A stretch of 64,000 nucleotides of DNA from Allolobophora icterica (taxonomy: Eukaryota; Annelida; Clitellata; Crassiclitellata; Lumbricidae), in contig OY744610.1 in assembly GCA_963556255.1 (NCBI GenBank), positions 65,310,583-65,374,582 on the forward strand, given 5' to 3'. The notes below the pieces were generated by a model that saw only the letters and a program-made list of their open reading frames with translations, ran no database searches and had not been told where the DNA came from. Position 1 is the first letter of the stretch. The number at the start of each line of letters is the position of its first letter. Below are positions 56,290 to 64,000 of the stretch, piece by piece. The position numbers were made by a program, and so were the translations under genes.

Positions 56290-56690
56290 GATGTTCTGAA
56301 GTAACCGATTTAAAGGTGTCTAACACTGAACTTTAAATAATTCGTTACAGTAAATTGCAACGACATCTGTCGACTGCCAAGGTCTTTGAGGTCTAACTTA
56401 GCTTACTTATAACGATATCAGACAGGCTGTAATCTAGTCCCCCTCTTGTGGGGGGAAACAAGTTTCCTGGGGGGATTTTCCACCCCAAAAGGTGTCTACA
56501 TTACGATATTGCTGGCCTCTGGGGAACATCAATCCTGGGGGGAAATTCCCCCCCCAAAGACGTCTAGATTACACACTGGATATCAGAGTGTGAAAAACAT
56601 AAAACATACAACACCTATCGGCAGCTAAGCGATTTAAACAGCCTTAGATTATCTCGTATGTCATACTTGTATATTCATTTTGTGTATAAG
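56290..56690 (-). repeat. TATA/B/A repeat family, copy 4, interrupted by a MITE
   Basis: TATAGATG, AAAGGTGTCTAACACTGA, CAACGACATCTGTCGACTGC, TTTGAGGTCTAACTTAGC, ACGATATCAGA, then the MITE at 56423-56579, then ATATCAGAGTGTGAAAAAC and AGCCTTAGATTATCTCG. TATA-to-B distance is 26 nt here, not 24. Confidence 0.75.
56423..56579. mobile_element. hAT-type MITE, copy 2, with 8-bp target-site duplication
   Basis: Starts CAGGCTGTAATCTAGTCC and ends GTCTAGATTACACACTGG. ATATCAGA flanks both sides (56415-56422 and 56580-56587). The same host sequence at about 22540 has a single GATATCAGAGTG. About 157 bp, with G- and C-runs matching copy 1 at 36863. Confidence 0.88.
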
Positions 56691-56699
56691 ATTATTACT

Positions 56700-57240
56700 T
56701 TGTTTTTAAAGACATCTATGATGACTAAATGAGCGATTGTTATACACATAAATCAAATCCATCCTTAATGGATAGTTAGTATCTGCTTAGCGCCGTTGTG
56801 TCATAACAAAGATGATTAGGATGTGATTATAGTATGGTGAGATAGTAATATAGGACTAAGAGAATATAAAATACGAAAATATATTAAAATACAGGACTAT
56901 ACACATAATATATCTCCGATATTTCTATCGACTGTACTTTGTTTGCAAAACTTGGCTGAAGAACAGTGAAGTATAAGATTACAAATAAATTACGAATCAT
57001 AACTAGACGGTGATAATTAGGTTAATTACACGATTGGATAAATGATTCTTTGCTTACCACACTGTTTGAGATAATCGATGACGTAACGTTGCCATTCTTC
57101 GTAGCCAGATCAGCCATTTATAGATTTAGTGGTTAAGGTCGTTTTAATTGTAATGTACGATTTACGATGTGACGTCAACAACGATGTTGCCATGAGACGA
57201 AGATTGAAAAATCGCTGACTTACAGACACCTCCGATGAAC
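56700..57240. other. Gene-free stretch
   Basis: AT-rich, with a box A remnant (GACGTCAACAACGATGTTGCC) at about 57171-57191. No coding frame. Confidence 0.4.
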
Positions 57241-57248
57241 GTTAAAGC

Positions 57249-57342
57249 CAGCCACGAGATGTCGTTATAGCCTGGACACTAATATAAAGTGCATTGTTGT
57301 ATTAGACACCTTGAAATCCGTGTTAACAAAGCTATAAATAAC
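57249..57342 (+). promoter_or_regulatory. Box A-box B-TATA module
   Basis: CAGCCACGAGATGTCGTTA at 57249, AGACACCTTG at 57304-57313 and TATAAATA at 57333, then TTTTCGTTCAATTGCTAG. A-to-B is about 46 nt. Confidence 0.45.
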
Positions 57343-57429
57343 TTATTTTCGTTCAATTGCTAGTTATGACGATTTCCTGGACGTTGCATTGATATTTACT
57401 AGAAGTGGCTAAGTGATCTTAACTACCAG

Positions 57430-57866
57430 ATTTCAGGGCCGATGCTGCATGACCTGATTGGGATGACCAAATTGGCCCGCCTGGTATACGTGGCCACGGC
57501 GTGGTGGGAGTTCGTGAGGCAGCAGGAGTGAGTCGAGTGCAGTCTATGATGAATCGGTTGATCCGACTACGCTATCTACCGGAGGGAAACCCAACTTCTA
57601 AGCGTCTATGTCGCAGGCAGACAAGAACCTCCTTGGTGATGTCCTGGACAATTCGGGTCACGTGCTGTACGTCAATCCGCTTATTCCGCCCGTCAGGCCG
57701 ACCCCCTACTTCCTGCGCCCACGACCGCACAACCGAATAGTTCCACGAGCAGACCATTTAATGCGTAAAACGTTCTTATTAAATGTCATGTTCCACAAAG
57801 AACGGTAAAGGCTGTTGGAATTAATCAAGAATGACTTATCTTATCTCATCTTATCTTATCTTAACA
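57430..57866 (+). pseudogene. LINE-like 3' end with (ATCTT)n tail
   Basis: The last frame (57608-57808) ends LRPRPHNRIVPRADHLMRKT then FLLNVMFHKER and stop. After a short UTR a CTTAT/ATCTT repeat of about 35 bp follows (57832-57866), like a retroposon tail. Upstream frames are interrupted. Family not recognised; the LRPR.H pattern also appears at 38701. Confidence 0.4.
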
Positions 57867-58061
57867 TCTTATGGCAACAAAGTATCAAAGGTTATTGACG
57901 TCGGTAGAACATTTTTTCAACAGTTCTTACCGTTCGTATGACGTAATACAACATCAATATAGAAATGAAAGCACTTTAATTACTTGCAAGCTTTGATGAA
58001 ATTTTCGCCTTAGACCAATCATCACATTCGACTAACGACGATTGAACGAAAATTCGGTATA

Positions 58062-58095
58062 TATAGGATCCTGTGTTACCGATATAAAGGTGTCT
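58062..58095 (-). promoter_or_regulatory. Box B-TATA module upstream of a small open frame
   Basis: TATAGG at 58062 and AAAGGTGTCT at 58086 (24 nt), followed by ACTGAGCTTAAAATAATTCG as in the 18.8 kb family. Confidence 0.4.
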
Positions 58096-58135
58096 ACACT
58101 GAGCTTAAAATAATTCGCTGCGATCGGCGTGTGCC

Positions 58136-58357
58136 ATGGCAAAGTCCATTGCTAAGCGAACCCTTCTTCGTAACGATTCGGTTCTCGACTCCGTTGCAGA
58201 TCAGCCATTTCAGGGTTTCTATGACAACAGAGAATACATGAAACAGTTAAATCTGATGAAACTTAAGGATGTGGAGCTTAAGAAACAAGGGGCCGGTATG
58301 GGAACACCAAGGAGCTCTAGCAATTATTCGAACAACTCTGTTCTACAACAATACTAG
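58136..58357 (+). CDS. Unassigned 73-codon open frame
   Basis: The start lies in a good context (GTGCCATGGCA). The peptide is polar, with KLKDVELKKQ and a Ser/Asn-rich end (SSSNYSNNS), no signal peptide and no domain I recognise. A paralogous stretch at about 23328 is frameshifted after eight codons. It may be a chance frame in a repeat, a captured exon or a fragment of a transposon protein. No splice context is convincing. Confidence 0.2.
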   Translation: MAKSIAKRTLLRNDSVLDSVADQPFQGFYDNREYMKQLNLMKLKDVELKKQGAGMGTPRSSSNYSNNSVLQQY

Positions 58358-58397
58358 TTTACTCAATCTTGAAGGATAATTTGAGGCTCAAACCAAA

Positions 58398-58745
58398 TTA
58401 CAGTAAGTCAAATAAGGGTATATTAATGAGTAATAAAGTTGAGTACGAACGGACTTCGGGAGGATATGTGCTCCCCTGGACATTTTTTGCTATTTTGCCG
58501 GAGATAAACTTAATGTGATCAGTCCAAGTCAAATCCTGATCGACGTATAAGCTTATACTAAGGAACTTGGTTGAAACGACTTGAGTTAAGTTTAGGCCAT
58601 TAATTGATATCATAGCAGAGTCATTAGGGTGATATTGTTTTTATATGATTTTAACAAGATGAAGGAAGTTTTATCTAGAGTTAAGGATAACTTATTCACA
58701 GCAAAACCAATCGGCAACAAATTTGAGCTGGGCATTAAAGAAACG
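58398..58745 (-). pseudogene. LINE reverse transcriptase thumb-region fragment
   Basis: The minus strand reads WFAVNKLSLTLDKTSF, then after a frameshift STKFLSISLYVDQDLTWTDH and IKFISGKIAKN. This is the region just after the catalytic motif in CR1/Jockey-type polymerases (NKLSLN..KT, KFLGV..D..L.W..HI). Both ends are missing. Confidence 0.7.
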
Positions 58746-58794
58746 AGTTAGCGACATAAAATCAAAATATTAACCATAATCTCATTCATTAAAG

Positions 58795-58960
58795 TTGAAG
58801 AAAGTAGGAGGGCGACGCTAATTATCTCTATTACAACAGCGCTCGTGAATAAGCTGGTGCCCTGCACTTGGCTTTCGAGTGGCGCTTTAGAAGTTTGGAG
58901 ATTACGATTACGACGATTATGATACGACACAGTGTCGTTAAACAGCAACTAACGAACCAG
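58795..58960 (+). repeat. CCAGTCCC-family tail block split by a SINE
   Basis: GTAGGAGGGCGACGCTAATT at 58805, interruption by the SINE at 58834-58924, then ACGACACAGTGTCGTTAAAC and AGCAACTAACG. Compare the unbroken copy at 2788. Confidence 0.7.
58834..58924 (+). mobile_element. Short SINE with (ATTACG)n tail, plus strand
   Basis: CAGCGCTCGTGAATAAGC, GTGGCGCTTTAGAAGTTTGG, then AGATTACGATTACGACG tail. Only about 90 bp. It is the plus-strand version of the element at 11831. No pol III boxes are evident, so it may be a LINE 3' end rather than a true SINE. Confidence 0.7.
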
Positions 58961-59480
58961 TCGCTCATCTCCACGTAAATGCAAACGTGTAGGCAAGGTA
59001 GGAGGAGTCCGTGGTCTTGGCAGCCATAAGATGTCGTTACACACTGAGAATTATAACTATGCTCCACCTTTTACTTGTTGTGACCTCACGAATAATCGAT
59101 TTCTCCATGTTTTTTTGTATATGGCTATTGCTGCAAAATATTGTTTAATTTGCAACAGATATCATCTTATCACAATACACCGAATTAATCCGTCGTTAAA
59201 CAATGAATATTAATTACATTGCAAAGTTCTATTTTGACTCCTTTAAATGGTGTTTCTCATACGTTATAAATTTATATTCACTGCAATCTATATGCTTTAA
59301 ACTGTCTTCAACAGTCTTTGATGTCATACGACGAAGTTAAACCGTGGAATAATAATAAATAATCAGTGATTCGTTTACAATAGTTTTGTCTCTGTGGTAT
59401 TCGCACTTCGCCATGTTTCTTTGTTGTAGATTTCGCTCATCCTTACGCTTTCTCAAGGTAAGGTTAAGGTCGATCTCAAC
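58961..59480. other. Gene-free stretch with scattered boxes
   Basis: A box A copy (GGCAGCCATAAGATGTCGTT) lies at about 59020. GACTCCTTTAAATGG at about 59236 is followed 20 nt later by TATAAATT, a degenerate module. Confidence 0.4.
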
Positions 59481-59481
59481 G

Positions 59482-59585
59482 GCCTTGGCAGTCACAGGGT
59501 GTCGTTAATGACTGGAAACTATACTAATGTGCGTTGTTCAATCACACACCTTTAAATCGTTTCTTTACGTTGCTATATATAACTT
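59482..59585 (+). promoter_or_regulatory. Box A-box B-TATA module, well ordered
   Basis: Box A GGCAGTCACAGGGTGTCGTT at about 59487, ACACACCTTT at 59544-59553, TATATATAAC at 59574 (20 nt between), then TTCTTCAACGCTAG. A-to-B about 46 nt. Confidence 0.45.
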
Positions 59586-59823
59586 GTTTGTTCTTCAACG
59601 CTAGTTAATTGACCGAATTCCAGTCCGTCAAGTAGGAACGTAATTCTGTCTCGAACAATTATAATGAATCGCTGTAAACATACGCTAGTCACAGCTCACA
59701 CATATTCACAAGTGATGTCACGTTCTGTTTATATTCCGCTGTTACTTTAGCACAGTTCATGTCGGTGAGAGTTCGCTGAACCCGAGAGGCACCTCCACAC
59801 CAGAGACGCTACCCTGAAAGCAG

Positions 59824-60100
59824 TGGCGGCTCTAGGCTTTTCCAACAGGGGGGCCACGGAGGGGCCGGGGAACCTGACACAGAAGCCATGCAGTTGGATG
59901 TCCGGCGTTGTCAAAAACTGAGAGTGGTGATAAGAGAACTGTATCGGACCTAGGCCTACATGAATTGTTTACCTCAACAACCTCAAGTTAAGACAATATG
60001 GATACAAACTCACTTTATTAAAAATAAACATATAAACTTGTTGACTTGTAGTAATCAAGGCGGGCTGTAATGAAGGAGTGAACCAATTTCGCAGTGGCAC
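59824..60100 (+). mobile_element. hAT element 5' end fragment
   Basis: CAGTGGCGGCTCTAGGCTTT and GGGGGGCCACGGAGGGG look like the left end of a hAT element. CACTTTATTAAAAATAAAC follows at about 60012. No matching inverted right end is found before 60.4 kb, so the element is probably truncated. A second short CAGTGGCACTAGGCG at about 60092 may be a degraded repeat of the end. Confidence 0.45.
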
Positions 60101-60289
60101 TAGGCGTTAGCGTACGAGTAACAGTGCGAAGCTGGCGCAACTGATAGTAAGCCACTGATTTAGCCACTGATCCATTTCTTCAAGGCATACTTTATACTAA
60201 CGTCCATTAATCTGTCGCAGCCTTCATTACTAAACTGTTCTCTGATCTATAATCTATTCAATTTCTATTGCAATAACTGTCTTTGTGAT

Positions 60290-60355
60290 GCCTTGCTGTC
60301 CCATCGCGTCTGTGTCGACGGGAACTTCCAATAAACTCGTATTTGATTTGATTTT
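60290..60355 (+). mobile_element. Retroposon 3' end with TTTGATT tail
   Basis: CGACGGGAACTTCCAATAAA then CTCGTATTTGATTTGATTTT. A polyadenylation-like AATAAA and a short TTTGA-type repeat suggest a LINE or SINE 3' end of unknown family. Confidence 0.4.
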
Positions 60356-60449
60356 GAATTTTCACCGAAGTTGTTTTTGTTACCGTAATTTGATATAAAG
60401 GTTGGAGCTACCCGCGGATCCAGCGATTGAACGACAAATTAAGTTTATA

Positions 60450-60483
60450 TATAGCATAGGAGAGATTAGATATAAAGGTGTTT
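60450..60483 (-). promoter_or_regulatory. Box B-TATA module
   Basis: TATAGC at 60450 and AAAGGTGTTT at 60474 (24 nt). In the reverse reading TCGTTCAATCGCTGGATCC follows the TATA box. Confidence 0.4.
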
Positions 60484-60509
60484 AATCAGAACAGCACAAT
60501 TGCACTAGA

Positions 60510-60709
60510 ACCGGATATTGAGTGAGACAAGAAACGGAAATACATCGGTTCAAGGCAGGACAAGTTTCATTCAGCGGAGCGTAAGTCAATATCTCTCTGA
60601 AAGTCAATCACGAAGAGTTCACAGGTAGAACCAACATCGCATCAGCCAACGTACATACTTACTTTACCAAGGTACAAAACAAGCAATCCACGCACAATTT
60701 ATCTGTCTC

Positions 60710-60754
<45 letters not shown>

Positions 60755-61160
60755 ATGTCTGTCTGTCTGTGTCTCTTTACTCGTGTAAATTTCTGGACTG
60801 AAATACAGACAAACAGATAGAAAGAAAAACAGAGAGGACAAATTGGAGAACTGGACCTAAAATATCCAGAGCCACTGACATTGGCCAGTGTAAATATTAA
60901 TGTCTATCTTTTAATTTAAAATAATAGCATTACCAATCGGTTCAAGTTTCAGATGGCGCTACATCATTGGGATAGAAAATGACATATAGATAGGTCAAAA
61001 TAAAGGCTCTATATTAGGCGGTTTAACTAAAAAGGCTCACATGGTCATTTCTACATGATCAGTTAATGATATCACTTGAAATACAACACTCAAATTAGAC
61101 ACCTTTAATTAAAATGCACAAAACGCTATAATTACCGTGAATCGCGTTTATTAAATTATG
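60510..61160 (+). repeat. Composite repeat with (CTGT)n, copy 5
   Basis: ATATTGAGTGAGACAAGAAAC, GTTCAAGGCAGGACAAG, TTTACCAAGGTACAAAAC, CTGT tract at about 60701-60775, GAACTGGACCTAAAATATCC (an empty site for the LINE at 45764), AGATGGCGCTACATCATT. Closes with AGACACCTTT (61097) and TATAATTA (61127), 20 nt between. Confidence 0.8.
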
Positions 61161-61234
61161 GATGCTCCGGATAACATTTCATTGAGTTCACGACCGAACG
61201 TCACATATGAACTAAATTCAATCTCATGCGAGTC

Positions 61235-61530
61235 ATGGCTGGCACCATCAGGTGCACCTCAAAAGAGACTTTGTTGATGGTGTACCGTGCAATGATTCTA
61301 TCCATTATCTATTACGGAAGCATCGCCTACGACAACACTTCATCGTTGAACTGAGCCAAACTTGTCACAATACAGCACAAGGTCCTATCCATCTGCTGTG
61401 GTTTATGCGGAGAGATACCTGTAGCAAACCATGTACAGGCGCTAGACAAGTTTTCTTAAGTGCTGTATTAATAGTTTTCGCTAGGTGTAACCTGTGGTAA
61501 TAGTTTTCGCTAGGTGTCCCCATTGCATAG
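61235..61530 (+). repeat. Dispersed repeat, uninterrupted sister of 46680-46990
   Basis: CGAGACTTTGTTGATGGTG-type start (here AGAGACTTTGTTGATGG), TTATCTATTACGGAAGCATC, GCCAAACTTGTCACAATA and two copies of TAGTTTTCGCTAGGTGT. Small frames in this region have no recognised domain. Confidence 0.6.
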
Positions 61531-61654
61531 TTGATTAGCGCCCAAAGGATAGCGTCCAGTGCTGCCACTCTTTGAGATTTTACCCAAGATCTTGGGATTT
61601 GGGGTTTTTCTATCGCAGTGTGGGGTTATTTTTACTAAGGTTAACAGTCATAAT

Positions 61655-62290
61655 ATTTAATATTGTATTGTACTGTATCTAGAAATTTATCAAGCGCCTC
61701 TCGCAGAATAACTATTGAAAGGCGCTCTCAGCACAGAAGCCCCGGGAAACAAAAATGCCTTTAGGGAACGCGAGACCGATGAGGAAAAGCCAGTCATTAG
61801 TTTGGCCCTGAGCAGAGGGGGGAGGTCATTCCAGATCGTGAGACCCACTTCTGCAAACGCCCGGTGCTGGGCTAGGCAGTTTTAGCCCTGGGAACAAAAA
61901 GATCAAGTCGATTTACAGAGCGCAATGAGAGAGAGGAAGATGCAGATAGCGGTTTTCGCCGATAGTTCAAGAGATATTTCGGGGCAGTAGGCTGCTGAAT
62001 TAGAGACAAGGAAAAGGATCTTATATCGGATGCGCGCAGCAATAGGGAGCCAGTGAAGGACATCAAGCATGTCAGTAGAGATATGGGCAAACCGGGGAGT
62101 CGAGCAGTAAGCCTGGCAGATGCATTTAGAATAGATTGAAATGGGGAAAGACGCTGCTTGGGGAGACCCACGAGGAGCGAGTTGCAGTAGTCCAAACGGG
62201 CGCAGACAAATGCGTGAACTATGTTGGTAAAGACAGTGGGTGAGACCGAGCGTCTGATGGCTCTGATACGCCTCAGTTGAAAGGAGGAGC
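61655..62290 (-). pseudogene. CR1/L2-like LINE, 3' part of RT frame and 3' end
   Basis: The minus frame gives RRIRAIRRSVSPTVFTNIVH, ARLDYCNSLLVGL, SPFQSILNASARL and, after frameshifts, LHWLPIAARIRYKILFL. The 3' UTR has GAGCGCC...AAGCGCC strings and a (TACAA)n-type tail, seen as ATTGTATTGTACTGTAT. It joins a box A repeat abruptly at about 62290. Confidence 0.82.
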
Positions 62291-62439
62291 GAGTACGGGC
62301 AGTGACGCAGTTCATAAGACAAGAGCAATAGTTTCCACTGTTTAACGATATCTTGTGACTTCCAGAGCCGTTGACGTCGACGTTTATGCATAACAAACTG
62401 AAACATTAAATTAAAAAATACGTTAAGTATGCGCATTAA

Positions 62440-62530
62440 AATAGCAATAGAGGAAAGCGTTTAAAAGGTGTCTTATTATAACCGCTCATTCTGTAGTAGT
62501 TTCCGTTTTCTGAACTGCATCTGGCGGCTG
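62440..62530 (-). promoter_or_regulatory. Box A-box B-TATA-like module
   Basis: AATAGC at 62440, AAAGGTGTCT at 62464 (24 nt), box A degraded (GAACTGCATCTGGCGGCTGC). Confidence 0.35.
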
Positions 62531-62539
62531 CTGGGATCA

Positions 62540-62660
62540 TCCCAGCCAGCAGATGTGGCTGATCGCGGAAATCTTCGTTCTGCGTCACGAGGTGAACACT
62601 GAACACGTTGGTTCCCTTTGCACGCACTTAAGAGATGCAACGTCGTGTCTTTTCAGTGGT
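62540..62660 (+). pseudogene. Short CR1/L2-like C-terminal remnant
   Basis: GTGGCTGATCGCGGAAATC and TTCGTTCTGCGTCACGAGGT match 27128-27165; the downstream part is frameshifted. Confidence 0.45.
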
Positions 62661-62699
62661 TGCGACGACCACTTGAAATGACGTAAAGACGATCGAATT

Positions 62700-62736
62700 A
62701 CATACCTTAAATTGCTTGCCACGTAGCGCTATAATA
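62700..62736 (+). promoter_or_regulatory. Box B-TATA module, diverged B box
   Basis: ACATACCTTA at 62700-62709 and TATAATAG at 62730 (20 nt between), then TTCAATCGC. The spacing is kept although box B has two changes. Confidence 0.35.
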
Positions 62737-63019
62737 GTTTTCAATCGCTTAAATTAAGTCACTAGATCCAACGAGAACTTTCAGTGTGTAAGATCATCTT
62801 GCTCCTATAATAAAGGAAGACTTCAATGTATTCAACAAGTTAAACTTTGGAATAATATCGATAATAATAAATCGATAGATTCAAACGGCGTACAGACTTA
62901 AAGGCCATCGACAAGAAAGGTCAAAGGTTAAGGTCAAGTTATATGGAAAGAGACTGGATTGAAATTAAGAGTATCAAAGAGACGACTGAACGAGAAATGC
63001 AGTATAAATAAGGTCTTAA

Positions 63020-63240
63020 AATAGCGATTTAAAGGTCAAAGTCGAACAAACATCGCCTCAGCCAACGTAGGTACAAAACAAGCTATCCACACACAACCTG
63101 TCTGTCTGTCTGCAGAAATTTGCACGGCACAGAGGCAGCAAATATCATCTTCTGCCATTGTCCATTCAACGACTAAGCATACCATACAGACAGACAGACA
63201 GACAGACATACAGACAGACATACAGACAGACGGACAAAAA
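63020..63240 (+). repeat. Composite repeat with CTGT and ACAG tracts, partial copy 6
   Basis: CATCGCCTCAGCCAACGTAG, GTACAAAACAAGCTATCC, CTGTCTGTCTGTCTG at 63098, AATTTGCACGGCACAGAGG, then ACAG repeats at 63184-63235. Ends before the AATTGGAGAACTG segment. Confidence 0.65.
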
Positions 63241-63735
63241 CACCGATATTGAAATACAGACAGAGAGAGTCAGTCAGTCACAAGTCTTATATCTCACTGG
63301 AATCGATGAGGAAATAGCTAAAGATCGGTGGATGGATACGAAGTTTACGAAATCTTGTGGGAATAAAGTATCAAAGGCCTTTTACATCGGGAAATTTTTT
63401 TATCAGTTCCTACAATTTGTAATACAGCGACATTATCGCTGCTTTTAACCTAAAGTTAACTTAAGTTAACGTCATTTAACTTATGTCAGCTCCTCAGTCT
63501 TTCTCTTCCTCTGCTCCAGAAAAGCCTCAAGTCCATTTTATATTGTTAGTGATAGCACTGACTTGGGTTGGGAGAGCTCGCCTCTGAATCGTTGAGTAGC
63601 GCTTTTAATAATGTTGGATTACAGTTGTAATTACAATTACCATTATTATTAAACGACAATTATTAAGTAACTTTTAATGACTCGTACCAAAATCATAATG
63701 GCACCCTATATAAATATCGATTAAGCGAAACGCGG
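63241..63735. other. Gene-free stretch
   Basis: A 16-bp palindrome GTTAACTTAAGTTAAC lies at about 63455-63470. No coding frame with recognisable content. Confidence 0.4.
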
Positions 63736-63739
63736 TATA

Positions 63740-63955
63740 TATTTGGTCTGCAGTAAGCGATTTACAGGTGTCTAAAGTGGAGCTTAATATAATTTGTTGC
63801 AGCAAATGGTAACGACATCTGGCGGCTGATAAGGTCTTTGACGTCCAGTTTAGCTTACTTATAGCAACATCAGAGAGTAAAAAAGATGATTCATGCAAAA
63901 ACCTAGCGGCAGAAAAGCGAATTAAACAACCTTAGATTATTTCGTATTTATATAT
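63740..63955 (-). repeat. TATA/B/A repeat family, copy 5
   Basis: TATATTTGG, ACAGGTGTCTAAAGTGGA, AATTTGTTGCAGCAAA, TAACGACATCTGGCGGCTG, TCTTTGACGTCCAG, GGCAGAAAAGCGAATTAAAC and CCTTAGATTATTTCG. In the reverse reading the A-to-B distance is about 46 nt. Confidence 0.75.
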
Positions 63956-64000
63956 GTCTTCTGTCTGTCTTGTCTTTCTGTCTATCTTTATGTTTGTTTC

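Overview
ORGANISM AND CHARACTER. The window is a repeat-rich, gene-poor stretch of nuclear DNA from an animal, most likely a marine invertebrate. The reasons are non-LTR retrotransposons of several clades (RTE-like, I-like with RNase H, CR1/L2-like), Tc1-type and hAT/piggyBac-type DNA transposon debris, several tRNA-headed SINEs, and long simple repeats of the (CTGT)n, (ATT)n, (TA)n and (CATA)n kind. I cannot fix the phylum from sequence alone. I found no host protein-coding gene, no rRNA, and no intact tRNA. Almost every long open frame is retrotransposon coding sequence, a simple-repeat translation, or a shadow.

LAYOUT. 1-5.5 kb: dispersed repeats. 5.57-7.28 kb: a 5'-truncated RTE-like LINE (minus strand) with a clean 9-bp target-site duplication. 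7.3-9.5 kb: more dispersed repeats. 9.5-12.5 kb: first copy of a block of about 3 kb carrying a head-to-head Tc1-type transposase relic; the second copy is at 42.4-45.2 kb. 13.5-16.4 kb: SINEs and an (ATT)n tract. 17-23.1 kb: a repeat family sharing a TATA-like box, a GGTGTCT box and an ACGACATCT box, a CR1/L2-like fragment, and a 310-bp compound microsatellite. 23.9-27.3 kb: a long repeat whose sister lies at 50.8-52.9 kb. 27.4-29.7 kb: an I-like LINE with a 5'-truncated but otherwise uninterrupted reverse transcriptase/RNase H frame. 30-33.5 kb: microsatellites and repeats. 33.5-35 kb: a frameshifted RT pseudogene. 35-49 kb: several copies of a composite repeat with an internal (CTGT)n tract, a 59-bp minisatellite in a SINE, nested LINE fragments, and one hAT-type MITE. 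49-64 kb: the sister of the 24 kb repeat, a TTAA-flanked piggyBac-type MITE, the second hAT-type MITE, and more LINE fragments.

MAIN OBSERVATION. A short module recurs throughout the window, on both strands, in dozens of divergent copies. Read in one direction it is box A (AAGATGTCGTTAAA), about 46 nt later box B (AGACACCTTT), then 20 nt later a TATA-like box (TATAATA or TATATATA), often followed by TCAATCGC. In about 34 of some 42 copies checked by hand, exactly 20 nt separate AGACACCTTT from the T of TATA, while most of that spacer differs between families. This resembles an external promoter of the snRNA/U6 kind (proximal element plus TATA at fixed distance). It could equally be the conserved core of an old transposon family. 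I rank it first for follow-up.

HOW THE PARTS RELATE. No pathway or operon is present. The history is one of repeat duplication followed by independent insertions. Because many host repeats are present twice, several insertions have an unoccupied counterpart in the same window: the RTE element, the TTAA MITE, one hAT MITE, a CR1 fragment, another LINE fragment, two SINEs and a (TTAC)n-tailed LINE end. That makes the insertion boundaries unusually readable.
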